The notes beneath the pieces were generated by a model. It made no database searches. It saw only the letters and a program-made list of their open reading frames with translations, and had not been told where the DNA came from. The position numbers and the translations under genes were made by a program. DNA of 64,000 bases from JAOPZW01 sp963835295 (lineage in GTDB: Bacteria > Actinomycetota > Thermoleophilia > Solirubrobacterales > Solirubrobacteraceae), in the NCBI GenBank assembly GCA_963835295.1, contig CAWIEX010000011.1, positions 310,001 through 374,000 of the forward strand, written 5' to 3'. How positions within the stretch are numbered: position 1 is the stretch's first letter; the number at the start of each line of letters is the position of its first letter. Positions 51,342-58,871 of this stretch are shown piece by piece.

Positions 51342-52129
51342 TGGCCAGGGCGCGCTCGCTGTGGAGCGGATCGCTGAGCTTCGGCCTGGTCAACGTGCCG
51401 GTCTCGCTGGTCTCCGCCGTGCGCGACCAGGCCATCCACTTCCACCAGATCCACAAGAAGACCCACGAGCGCCTGCACGTCTCCTACGTCTGCACCAAGG
51501 AGAAGACGCCGGTCGACTACGCGGAGATCGCCCACGGCTTCGACGCCGGCGATGGGTACGTGATGCTGACCGACGAGGAGCTCGCGGCCGCCCAGCCCGA
51601 GAAGACGCGGACGATCGAGATCTCGAAGTTCGTCGCGCTGGACGAGATCGACCCGATCCTCTTCGACCACCCCTATTTCCTGCTGCCCGCCGGCGAGGGC
51701 GACGGCCCGCTGCGGGCCTACCGCCTGCTGGCCGAGGTGATGGCCGACGCCGACAGGGTGGCCATCGGGCAGTTCGTCCTGCGCACCAAGGAGTACCTCG
51801 TCGCGGTGCGGGCCAAGGGGGACCTGCTGGCCCTGACGACGATGCTCTTCCAGCAGGAGATCCGTCCCACCGACGAGCTCGAGCTGCCCACGCGCAAGCG
51901 CCCGGGCAAGGCCAAGGTCGACCGCGCCGTCGCGCTCGTCGAGGCCCTCGCGGCCGACTTCGACCACAGCGCCTACAAAGATCGCTATCGCAGCCGGCTG
52001 CGCAAGATCGTCAAGGACAAAGAGGCCGGCGAGACCATCCAGGCCCCTCCGACCCCCAAGGCTCCGGGCGCTCCGCCCGACATCATGGAGGCGCTCAAGG
52101 CCAGCCTGGACAAGGTCCGGGCCGGGTAG
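51341..52129 (+). CDS. ku: Bacterial Ku protein 2
   Basis: 262 aa. Same Ku fold but only moderately similar to the preceding copy: SLWSGSLSFGLVNVPVSLVS, THERLHVSYVCTKEKTPVDY, GDGYVMLTDEELAAAQPEKT, IEISKFVALDEIDPILFDHP, IGQFVLRTKEYLVAVRAKGD. It contains the longer typical RHLHKKT/C region (HQIHKKTHERLHV) that copy 1 lacks, where copy 1 has VQFRELHEPDG. The pair could form a heterodimer, as reported for paired Ku proteins in Sinorhizobium. C-terminal tail AGETIQAPPTPKAPGAPPD is short. Confidence 0.95.
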   Translation: MARARSLWSGSLSFGLVNVPVSLVSAVRDQAIHFHQIHKKTHERLHVSYVCTKEKTPVDYAEIAHGFDAGDGYVMLTDEELAAAQPEKTRTIEISKFVALDEIDPILFDHPYFLLPAGEGDGPLRAYRLLAEVMADADRVAIGQFVLRTKEYLVAVRAKGDLLALTTMLFQQEIRPTDELELPTRKRPGKAKVDRAVALVEALAADFDHSAYKDRYRSRLRKIVKDKEAGETIQAPPTPKAPGAPPDIMEALKASLDKVRAG

Positions 52130-52138
52130 CGCCCCCGG

Positions 52139-52375
52139 TCAGGGCTGGCGCGGCTGCTGGACCGGCTCGTAGGACGCCTCGCTCGTGCTCGGCACGCCAC
52201 GGGACTCCGAGGCGCCGGGCTCCAGGCGCGTGCCCCGGAGGGCGCCGAAGACGATCGGCACGAACAGCGCCGCGAGCGCGATCACGATGAAGGGCACGAG
52301 CAGGAAGATGGTGCCGGTTGCCACGGCGACGATGACGCCGACGGCCACGATCGCCACGAAGAAGACCGATCCCAT
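52139..52375 (-). CDS. Small two-helix membrane protein, unknown function
   Basis: 78 aa. Hydrophobic segments VFFVAIVAVGVIVAVATGTI and FLLVPFIVIALAALFVPIVF, then a polar, probably cytosolic tail (RLEPGASESRGVPSTSEASY). Tail-to-tail with Ku 2 and 5 bp from the next minus-strand gene. Function unknown. Confidence 0.65.
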   Translation of the reverse strand: MGSVFFVAIVAVGVIVAVATGTIFLLVPFIVIALAALFVPIVFGALRGTRLEPGASESRGVPSTSEASYEPVQQPRQP

Positions 52376-52379
52376 GCCG

Positions 52380-52616
52380 TCAGCTCTTCTCGGCGGCGGC
52401 CTTGCCGCCCTTGCGTCCGGCGGAGGCCTTCTGGGCCTTGGTGCCGCCCTGGCTCTTCGTGTCGCGGCGCTTGCCCGAGCCCGACGCCTTGCCGCCCTTG
52501 CTCGACGAGTTGGGGTCGTTGGCGATCCGGGCCGCCCGCGCCTTGCTCATGCCCTTCTTGCGCAGGCCCTCGTACTGCTTGTCGTCCTTGACGCTGGGCC
52601 CATGGTCCTTGGCCAT
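52380..52616 (-). CDS. Small basic DUF7218-like protein
   Basis: 78 aa. SVKDDKQYEGLRKKGMSKAR and AARIANDP form the conserved N-terminal helix-turn-helix-like motif (KDDKxYExLRKKGMSKxxAARIAN) of a short family common in soil actinobacteria. It is followed by a lysine/serine/glycine-rich tail (GGKASGSGKRRDTKSQGG) that is likely disordered and nucleic-acid binding. Strong CGGAGG site before the ATG. Function unknown; family members are often near DNA-repair or stress genes, as here next to Ku. Confidence 0.8.
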   Translation of the reverse strand: MAKDHGPSVKDDKQYEGLRKKGMSKARAARIANDPNSSSKGGKASGSGKRRDTKSQGGTKAQKASAGRKGGKAAAEKS

Positions 52617-52723
52617 GGAGTACCTCCGATCGAGCTCGAAGTGGTCACCTCGGCGCTACCCGGCGCGGTGCGCCGCAATGCATGCCGAACTCGCGTGTGG
52701 GCTCCCACCGGCGGCGCATCGGG

Positions 52724-52951
52724 TCAGCCGGCGAAACGCTTGCGCAGCAGATCCTTGCCCTGCTCACCGCCCTTGCGACTGGCGCCCTGGGCACGCCGGA
52801 AGAACTCGGCGAGGTCCGAGTCGCCCTCGCGCTCGGCGTCCTCGACATAGGTCTGCAGCCTCAGCGCGTTGCTCAGCGACTGCTCCACGAACCAGATGAG
52901 GTTGTAGTCCTTGTCCTTCGTGCCAGTGACCTCGCCAGCTTCGCTCGCCAC
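52724..52951 (-). CDS. Small conserved helical protein, unknown function
   Basis: 75 aa from GTG 52951, with AAAGGAG upstream. KDYNLIWFVEQSLSNALRLQ and TYVEDAEREGDSDLAEFFRR, AQGASRKGGEQGKDLL read as two long amphipathic helices, a pattern I recall in a conserved uncharacterised actinobacterial family. Negative and positive charges alternate, suggesting a helical hairpin or oligomer. Function unknown. Confidence 0.72.
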   Translation of the reverse strand: MASEAGEVTGTKDKDYNLIWFVEQSLSNALRLQTYVEDAEREGDSDLAEFFRRAQGASRKGGEQGKDLLRKRFAG

Positions 52952-53059
52952 GAGTGCTCCTTTGCGGTTGGGGTTGACGTCTTGCAGCGCATTACCGTGA
53001 CCCGCCGCGCTTCAAGCACTGGATGCGCGCTGACGTCAGCCGACCCATCGTGCGGCCGC

Positions 53060-53563
53060 TCAGAGCGCGTCCTCGGCCTTGCGGTAGGCGATCTGCAGCA
53101 CGTCGGCCCCGAAGACGGCGGCGAGCACCGCGGCGAACCAGCGGGTGAAGCGCGGAGCGACGAGGAGGCCGGCGGCGAAGGCGGCGCTGATCCACATCCC
53201 GATGCAGTACGGGCAGACCAGCAGCTCGCCCACCGCGCGGCGCAGGCCGCGCCCCCGGGCCGCCTCGCTCACCTCGCCCGGGCCGTCGTCGTACTGATAG
53301 CGGGTGAACGGGGCGCGCACGGCGCTCGTCACGCGGTCCTTGGCGATGAGCCGGGACGCCTTGTGCGTGGCGACCGTCACGAGTGCGAGATCACCGGCCG
53401 ACATGGCGTCGGGCAGGTCGCGGCCGCTGCGCCGGAACCAGGCTGCGAACCCGGCCGCGGCCGCGCCGAAGATTCCCATGAGCACTGCGTATCCCCGCAC
53501 CGGCCGCTCCTGCTCGGGCGAATGCCCCGCGAGCGGCCTGAGGTCTTCCATTTGCGTGGTCAT
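53060..53563 (-). CDS. DUF1360-type membrane protein
   Basis: 167 aa from ATG 53563; ATG 53551 is an alternative. Contains the family motif DLALVTVATHKASRLIAKDR, TSAVRAPFTRYQYDDGPGEV and LLVCPYCIGMWISAAFAAGL, with the conserved CPYCxGxW. Three hydrophobic segments: YAVLMGIFGAAAAGFAAWF, the CPYC helix and WFAAVLAAVFGADVLQIA. The family includes sporulation-related YjcA-like proteins. Function unknown. Confidence 0.88.
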   Translation of the reverse strand: MTTQMEDLRPLAGHSPEQERPVRGYAVLMGIFGAAAAGFAAWFRRSGRDLPDAMSAGDLALVTVATHKASRLIAKDRVTSAVRAPFTRYQYDDGPGEVSEAARGRGLRRAVGELLVCPYCIGMWISAAFAAGLLVAPRFTRWFAAVLAAVFGADVLQIAYRKAEDAL

Positions 53564-53620
53564 CCGCCCGGGGTTCCCGCAGATGGCCGTCGGGTACACG
53601 CGCGCCGGGGCTGACGCTGG

Positions 53621-53971
53621 TCAGCCGTCGACGACGCTGACCACGCCGGCGACACCGAGCATGCACAGCAGCTCGCGCGAGTCGCGATCGGCCACGAGCG
53701 CGACGACGCGGGTGCCGCTGGCCGTGGCCTGCCAGTGCGCCTCGAGCAGCCAGTGCGCGACCGACGAGTCGAAGAAGCTGACAGCCGTCATGTCGACCAG
53801 CAGGACCTCGGTCGGATGCTCGGCCAGCGCGCGCGACGCCGCGTGGCGAAGCTGGGGGCGGTCGGCCAGGTCGAGCTCGCCGTTGAGCAAGATCTCGGCC
53901 GTGCGCCCGTGGCGGCTGACGCGAGCCCGGAGGGCCTGGCGGCCGTTGCCGTTGGGCGGCGCGATGGCCAT
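53621..53971 (-). CDS. STAS-domain anti-sigma-factor antagonist
   Basis: 116 aa from ATG 53971. TAEILLNGELDLADRPQLRH and LLVDMTAVSFFDSSVAHWLL mark the STAS fold; the phosphorylatable serine corresponds to DSS in FFDSSVAHW. The strand/helix order continues to ATASGTRVVALVADRDSREL. It would bind an RsbW-like kinase such as that at 47434 when dephosphorylated by a PP2C phosphatase. A GGTTGGTTTGGAACC motif lies 40-60 bp upstream. Confidence 0.9.
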   Translation of the reverse strand: MAIAPPNGNGRQALRARVSRHGRTAEILLNGELDLADRPQLRHAASRALAEHPTEVLLVDMTAVSFFDSSVAHWLLEAHWQATASGTRVVALVADRDSRELLCMLGVAGVVSVVDG

Positions 53972-54014
53972 CGCCCGCAGGCCTTCCCGCCCCGGGGGCG
54001 CCGAACCAACGGTG

Positions 54015-54029
54015 GTTGGTTTGGAACCT
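54015..54029. promoter_or_regulatory. Candidate operator upstream of the first STAS gene
   Basis: GGTTGGTTTGGAACC, an imperfect inverted repeat (GGTT/AACC arms). The same 15-mer with one change occurs upstream of the second STAS gene at 57401-57415. Confidence 0.45.
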
Positions 54030-54095
54030 CGGGCGGCGCGCTGATGCGTGCGCGGCCCGCATGACGCGGCGCAGCGACGGGGAGAGCGGACGGAT

Positions 54096-54647
54096 ATGGC
54101 CTCCTCCGCGCTGATCGTCATCGACATGCTCAACCCCTACGACCACGCCGACGCCGACGAGCTGGCGGCGCACGTCGAGGACATCGTCGCCCCGCTGGGC
54201 CGGCTGCTGGACGCGGCGCGCGACTCGGACATCGAGCTCGTCTACGTCAACGACAACTACGGGGACTTCGCGGCCAGCCGCGACCAGCTCGTGGAGCGTG
54301 CGCTCGACGGGCGCCGCCCCGAGCTCGTCGAGCCGGTCGCGCCCAGCGACAGCTGCGACCTGCTCCAGAAGGTCCGCCACAGCGCGTTCTACAGCACGTC
54401 GCTCGAGTACCTGCTGCAGCAACGCGAGGTCACCCAGGTGATCCTCACCGGGCAGGTCACCGAGCAGTGCATCCTCTACACGGCGCTCGACGCCTACGTG
54501 CGCCACTACTCGGTCTGCGTCCCGTCCGATGCGGTGGCCGCTATCGACTCGGCGCTCGGCGAGGCCGCGCTGGAGATGATGCGCCGCAACATGCGCGCCG
54601 AGATCGTCGCCGCCGACGATCTCCTGCAGCGCATGCCTACGGCTTGA
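54096..54647 (+). CDS. Isochorismatase-family hydrolase
   Basis: 183 aa from ATG 54096. The cysteine hydrolase triad is readable: Asp in ALIVIDMLNPYDHADA, Lys in DLLQKVRHSAFYSTSLEYLL, Cys in LTGQVTEQCILYTALDAYVR. This is the D-K-C order of isochorismatase/nicotinamidase proteins. Residues after the cysteine, and the HADADEL stretch, resemble the YecD/PncA-like group. Substrate unknown. It ends 10 bp inside the convergent ADH gene. Confidence 0.92.
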   Translation: MASSALIVIDMLNPYDHADADELAAHVEDIVAPLGRLLDAARDSDIELVYVNDNYGDFAASRDQLVERALDGRRPELVEPVAPSDSCDLLQKVRHSAFYSTSLEYLLQQREVTQVILTGQVTEQCILYTALDAYVRHYSVCVPSDAVAAIDSALGEAALEMMRRNMRAEIVAADDLLQRMPTA

Positions 54648-55818
54648 AGACGACCTTGAAGGCGCCGTCCTCCTTCTTCTGGAAGGTCTCGTAGGCCTGC
54701 GGGGCCTCGGTCAGCGGGAGGTGGTGGGTGGCGAAGCCCTCGACGCCCAGCGGGTCGCCGTCCTGCAGCAGCGCCAGGATGTCGTCGACCCAGCGCCTGA
54801 CGTTCGCCTGGCCCATCTTGACCGTCAGCTGCTTGTCGAACATCTGCAGCATGTTGAGCGGGTCGGCCGTGCCGCCGTAGACCCCCGAGAGCGAGACCGT
54901 GCCTCCGCGGCGGACGATCTCGACGGCCAGGCGCAGCGCGCTGAGGCGGTCCACGCCCGCGGTCTGCATGACCTTGCGCGCGACCGGGTCGGGCATGAGG
55001 CCGGCGATCGTGTGTGCCAGCTGGCCGGCGGGCGCGCCATGCGCCTCCATCCCCACGGCGTCGATGACCGCGTCGGGCCCGCGGCCGTCGGTCAACTCGC
55101 GCACGGCCGCCGGCACGTCGTCGACGGCGCTGACGTCGATCGTCCGCACGCCATGGGACTGCGAGCGCGCGAGGCGCTCGGGCACGAGGTCGAGGCCGAT
55201 GACCGTGCCGGCGCCCAGGTGCTGGGCGATCCTCGTCGACATCTCGCCGATCGGGCCCAGGCCGATGACGGCGACGCTCCCGCCGTCGGGGATCTGCGCG
55301 TACTGGACCGCCTGCCACGCGGTGGGCAGCACGTCGGAGAGGAACAGGAAGCGGTCGTCGGGAGGGCCGTCGGGGACCTTGATCGGCCCGTAGTGGGCCT
55401 GCGGCACGCGCAGCAGCTCGGCCTGCCCGCCCGGCACCTGGCCGTAGAGCTTGGTGTAGCCGAACAGGCTGGCGCCCATCCCCCCCTCGCGGTTCTGCGT
55501 GGTCTCGCACTGCGACTGAAGCCCGTGCTCGCACATGAAGCAGTGCCCGCAGGAGATGTTGAACGGGACGACCACGCGATCGCCGACCGCGAGGTTGTTC
55601 ACCCCCGAGCCGACCGCCTCGACGATGCCCATGGGCTCGTGCCCGAGGACGTCGCCCGCGTCGAGGAACGGGCCGAGGACCTCGTAGAGATGCAGGTCCG
55701 AGCCGCACAGGCCCGTCGAGGTCACGCGGATGATCGCGTCGGTCGGCTGCTCGATGGATGGGTCGGGGACGGTCTCAACGCGCACGTCGCGCTTTCCTTG
55801 CCAGGTGAGGGCCTTCAT
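54637..55818 (-). CDS. Zinc-dependent alcohol dehydrogenase, formaldehyde dehydrogenase-like
   Basis: 393 aa. Catalytic zinc: TSTGLCGSDLHLYEVLGPF (Cys), GHEPMGIVEAVG (His-Glu). Structural zinc lobe NISCGHCFMCEHGLQSQC with four cysteines. NAD-binding VAVIGLGPIGEMSTRIAQHL. The layout, especially the GEMSTRIAQHLGAGTVIGLD region and the structural lobe, matches glutathione-independent formaldehyde dehydrogenase and threonine dehydrogenase-like enzymes. The aldehyde or alcohol substrate cannot be fixed. Transcribed toward the isochorismatase gene. Confidence 0.92.
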   Translation of the reverse strand: MKALTWQGKRDVRVETVPDPSIEQPTDAIIRVTSTGLCGSDLHLYEVLGPFLDAGDVLGHEPMGIVEAVGSGVNNLAVGDRVVVPFNISCGHCFMCEHGLQSQCETTQNREGGMGASLFGYTKLYGQVPGGQAELLRVPQAHYGPIKVPDGPPDDRFLFLSDVLPTAWQAVQYAQIPDGGSVAVIGLGPIGEMSTRIAQHLGAGTVIGLDLVPERLARSQSHGVRTIDVSAVDDVPAAVRELTDGRGPDAVIDAVGMEAHGAPAGQLAHTIAGLMPDPVARKVMQTAGVDRLSALRLAVEIVRRGGTVSLSGVYGGTADPLNMLQMFDKQLTVKMGQANVRRWVDDILALLQDGDPLGVEGFATHHLPLTEAPQAYETFQKKEDGAFKVVFKP

Positions 55819-55920
55819 CTCATGCTCCGGTCGTCGTCGGGTCGGTCTCGGCGCCGTACCCGAAACCAGCAGCCCACAACGCGGCGTGTTCGGACCCGCC
55901 CGGCGCCCGCGCCTCAGCCC

Positions 55921-57285
55921 TCAGCGCAGGACCCAGGTGTCCTTCGCGCCGCCGTTCTGCGACGAGTTGACGACGAGCGCGCCCTCCTCGAGCGCGACGC
56001 GCGTGAGCCCGCCGGGCAGCGCCGTGGCGCGCTCGCCGGCCAGGAAGACGAAGGCCCGCAGGTCGACGTGGCGCGGCTCGAGCCGCCCGTCGACCAGCGT
56101 GGGATGACGCGAGAGGGCGACGAGCTCCTGCGCGACGTAGCCCTCGGGCCGGCGGCGGACGGCCTCGGCCGTGGCGGCGGTATCGGCCTCCTCGGCGTGC
56201 GGCCCGATGACCACGCCGTTCCCGCCGCTGCCCTCGCGCGGCTTGACGACGAGCTCGTCGATCCGCGACAGCACGTCCTCCAGGGCCTCGGGCACCGCCA
56301 GGTCGTAGGTGCGCACGGAGGGCAGGAGCGGCTCCTGGCCCAGGTAGAAGCGGATCATGTCCGGCACGTAGGCGTGGGCGAGCTTGTCGTCGGCCACGCC
56401 CGCGCCGAACGCGTTGACGAGACCGATCTGGCCGCGCAGCCACGGCGCCTCGAGCACGCGGCCGACGTCCGTGGGCCGTCCGTCCCCCCCGCGCAGGCGA
56501 TCCTCGCTCGTGCGCCGGTAGACGACGTCGATCCGGCGCGAGCGACCGTCGATCCTCGCGTACAGGCCGTCGTCGGACACCTCGAGATCGGCGATCCCGA
56601 CCAGCGCCAGGCCGAGGCGGTCGGCGATCGTGCGGTGCTCCCACCAGGCGCTGTTGGCCGGGCCGTCGGTCAGCACGGCGATGAGCGGGTCGGCCCGTCC
56701 ATCTGGCGCGGCCGCGCGCAGCGTCGCGCCGAGGAGCGCGAAGGCGCCGTCCACGTCCTGGCGCTCGGGCACGGGACCCGCCATTTGCCGGTCGGTGAGC
56801 TCGCGTGCCGCGACCACGTAGGCGATCCCCGACGGCGTGCGGACGTTGTCCTCGAGGACCAGGAACCGCCCGTCGCGATCGCGCACGATGTCCAGGCCGG
56901 CGATGGACACGCCGGCGGAGAGGTCGTGGCCGGCCAGCACCGGCTCGTGATACTCGGCCGTCTCGATGACGTAGGCGGGCACGATGCCCGCCTCGACGAT
57001 CCGCCGCTCGCCGTAGGCGTCGGCGACGAACGCGCCCAGGGCCCGGACGCGCTGCACGAGCCCCGCCTCGAGCCCGCGCCATTCGTCGGCGGTGATCAGC
57101 CGCGGGATGGGATCGACGAGGAACGCGCCGTCGGGCTCCTCGCCGAAGGCGATGCCCCGCTCCTCCACGGCCTGGGCCACGTCGCGCCCGAGGTCGCCGA
57201 GATCGCGGCCGTCGAGCGCGCTCAGCACCCCGCTGTAGTGGGCTCTGGGAGTCCCCGGGCGCTCGTAGGCCTCGTCGTAGAACAT
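55921..57285 (-). CDS. Circularly permuted ATP-grasp type 2 protein
   Basis: 454 aa. Family motifs: EERGIAFGEEPDGAFLVDPI, FVADAYGERRIVEAGIVPA, VLEDNVRTPSGIAYVVAARE (EDN-R-TPSG), HAYVPDMIRFYLGQEPLLPS, ELVVKPREGSGGNGVVIG (ATP-grasp lysine-glycine loop), SRHPTLVDGRLEPRHVDLRA. These proteins probably form peptide-like bonds on an unknown substrate and normally lie with an alpha-E domain gene and a transglutaminase-like gene. Neither partner is present here, which makes it an orphan. Start ATG 57285 is followed by YDEAYERPGTPRAHYSGVL, the standard beginning. Confidence 0.93.
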   Translation of the reverse strand: MFYDEAYERPGTPRAHYSGVLSALDGRDLGDLGRDVAQAVEERGIAFGEEPDGAFLVDPIPRLITADEWRGLEAGLVQRVRALGAFVADAYGERRIVEAGIVPAYVIETAEYHEPVLAGHDLSAGVSIAGLDIVRDRDGRFLVLEDNVRTPSGIAYVVAARELTDRQMAGPVPERQDVDGAFALLGATLRAAAPDGRADPLIAVLTDGPANSAWWEHRTIADRLGLALVGIADLEVSDDGLYARIDGRSRRIDVVYRRTSEDRLRGGDGRPTDVGRVLEAPWLRGQIGLVNAFGAGVADDKLAHAYVPDMIRFYLGQEPLLPSVRTYDLAVPEALEDVLSRIDELVVKPREGSGGNGVVIGPHAEEADTAATAEAVRRRPEGYVAQELVALSRHPTLVDGRLEPRHVDLRAFVFLAGERATALPGGLTRVALEEGALVVNSSQNGGAKDTWVLR

Positions 57286-57400
57286 TGCACCGCGCTATCC
57301 CCGGTGCACCCTGATGCAAACGCCGGTGCTCAGGCGGCCTCGGCGCTGGCGCCCGGCGCACGCGGGCGAGATCCCGCGGGCCACGGGCCGTCCGCGACCG

Positions 57401-57415
57401 TGGTTGGTTTGCAAC
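57401..57415. promoter_or_regulatory. Candidate operator upstream of the STAS-CheB-CheR operon
   Basis: GGTTGGTTTGCAACC with perfect GGTTG/CAACC arms around GTTTG. It is the partner of the motif at 54015-54029, also upstream of a STAS gene. Confidence 0.45.
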
Positions 57416-57467
57416 CCCACTCGCCCAAGACCCGCCGGCGCGCTCGTGGGAGGGCTACGGTGAGGCG

Positions 57468-57818
57468 GTGAGCAACGGCGAGGCACGGCTCGACGGAGCG
57501 GCCTTCGGGTGCGCCGTGGTCCACGGTGCCGAGCGCTGCGAGATCCGGCTCGAGGGCGAGATCGACCTGGCCGCCCGCCCGGCGCTCGACGACGCGCTGC
57601 AGGCCGCGCTCGGCGTCGACGGCGTCGGCGACGTGGCCCTCGACCTCCACGCCGTGACCTTCGCGGACTCGAGCGCCGTCGCGTGGCTGCTGACCGCCGA
57701 CCGTCAGATCCGCGGCCGCGGCGGGCGGATGACGATCGTGGCCTGCTCAGCCCGGGTGCGCGACCTGCTGCGCCTCACCGGCATCGACGGCCGTCTTGCC
57801 CTGGTGGACCGCGGCTAG
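57468..57818 (+). CDS. STAS-domain anti-sigma-factor antagonist, first gene of a STAS-CheB-CheR operon
   Basis: 116 aa from GTG 57468. ERCEIRLEGEIDLAARPALD and GDVALDLHAVTFADSSAVAW (DSS serine) are STAS hallmarks, followed by IRGRGGRMTIVACSARVRDL. It lies just before cheB and cheR in the same direction. A STAS protein in front of a chemotaxis methylesterase/methyltransferase pair suggests it is the output or input of a signalling complex. See the shared operator-like motif upstream. Confidence 0.9.
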   Translation: MSNGEARLDGAAFGCAVVHGAERCEIRLEGEIDLAARPALDDALQAALGVDGVGDVALDLHAVTFADSSAVAWLLTADRQIRGRGGRMTIVACSARVRDLLRLTGIDGRLALVDRG

Positions 57819-57836
57819 ATGCGATACCACTGACGG

Positions 57837-58871
57837 GTGGACCCGGTGGCTGCATCGCCGCCGCATGCTCTCGCCTCCGTGGCGGACGGCGTGATCGTGG
57901 TTGGAGCGTCGGCAGGGGGCGTCGAGGCGCTCGTCGGCTTCGTGCGAGCGTTGCCCGTCGAGACGCGCCAGGCGGTCTGCGTGGTGCTCCACGTCTCCCC
58001 GGCCGGCACCAGCGCAATGCCGGACATCCTCGGCCGCGCCGCCCGCCTGCCCGTCCACAGCCCCGCCGACGGCGACCCACTGCTCGGCGGCCACATCTAT
58101 GTGGCCCCGCCCGACCACCACCTCGAGGTCGAGCTCGGGCGCGTCCGCCTCACGCAGGCCCCGCGCGAGAACGGCCATCGGCCCGCGATCGACGCGACGA
58201 TGCGCAGCGCCGCGCTGGCCTACGACGGCGGCGTCGTCGGGTTCGTGCTCTCCGGCTCGCGCGACGATGGCACCGCCGGGCTGCTGGCCATCAAGCAGCG
58301 GGGCGGCGCGGCCGTCGTGCAGGACCCCGACGAGGCGCTGTACCCCGGGATGCCGCGCAGCGCCATCGACCACGTCGACGTCGATGCGGTGCTGGCGCTG
58401 GCGGACATGGCGCAGTGGCTGGCCGATCACGACCGGGACGACCCGCCTCCACCGGGAGGTGCCACGATGCCCGATCCCCCGACGCCGCCGCTCGGCCAGG
58501 GGCCGCGCGAGGACGCCGACGGCACGCGCTACACGTGCCCCGACTGCGGCGGAGTCCTGTTCGAGCAGTCGGAGGGCGGCCTCACGCGCTTTCGCTGCAG
58601 CGTGGGCCACGTGTTCTCCACGGAGAGCCTGGCCGTCGAGCAGGCCCGCCATCTCGAGGGCGCGATGTGGACCGCCGTGCACGCGCTGGAGGATCGCGCC
58701 GAGCTGCTGCAGCAGATGGCCCGCAGCTCGGACCGCACGGAGCGCCCGCGCTCGGCCCGCGCCTTCGAGAGCCAAGCGACGGACCTCCTGCGCCGCGCGG
58801 GCATCGTCCGCGATGCCATCGAGCACCCGCGCACCCGCGCGGTCGAACCGGGCACGGAGGAGGCCTCGTGA
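57837..58871 (+). CDS. cheB: CheB-type methylesterase without a receiver domain
   Basis: 344 aa. The CheB catalytic domain starts almost at residue 18: VIVVGASAGGVEALVGFVRA (nucleophile Ser), VVLHVSPAGTSAMPDIL, DGDPLLGGHIYVAPPDHHLE and VLSGSRDDGTAGLLAIKQ (Asp). There is no N-terminal receiver domain. From about residue 235 a cysteine-rich module follows: YTCPDCGGVLFEQSEGGLTR then FRCSVGHVFSTESLAVEQAR, a Zn-ribbon-like C-x2-C-x18-C-x4-H found in this stand-alone CheB type. It overlaps cheR by GTGA. Confidence 0.93.
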   Translation: MDPVAASPPHALASVADGVIVVGASAGGVEALVGFVRALPVETRQAVCVVLHVSPAGTSAMPDILGRAARLPVHSPADGDPLLGGHIYVAPPDHHLEVELGRVRLTQAPRENGHRPAIDATMRSAALAYDGGVVGFVLSGSRDDGTAGLLAIKQRGGAAVVQDPDEALYPGMPRSAIDHVDVDAVLALADMAQWLADHDRDDPPPPGGATMPDPPTPPLGQGPREDADGTRYTCPDCGGVLFEQSEGGLTRFRCSVGHVFSTESLAVEQARHLEGAMWTAVHALEDRAELLQQMARSSDRTERPRSARAFESQATDLLRRAGIVRDAIEHPRTRAVEPGTEEAS

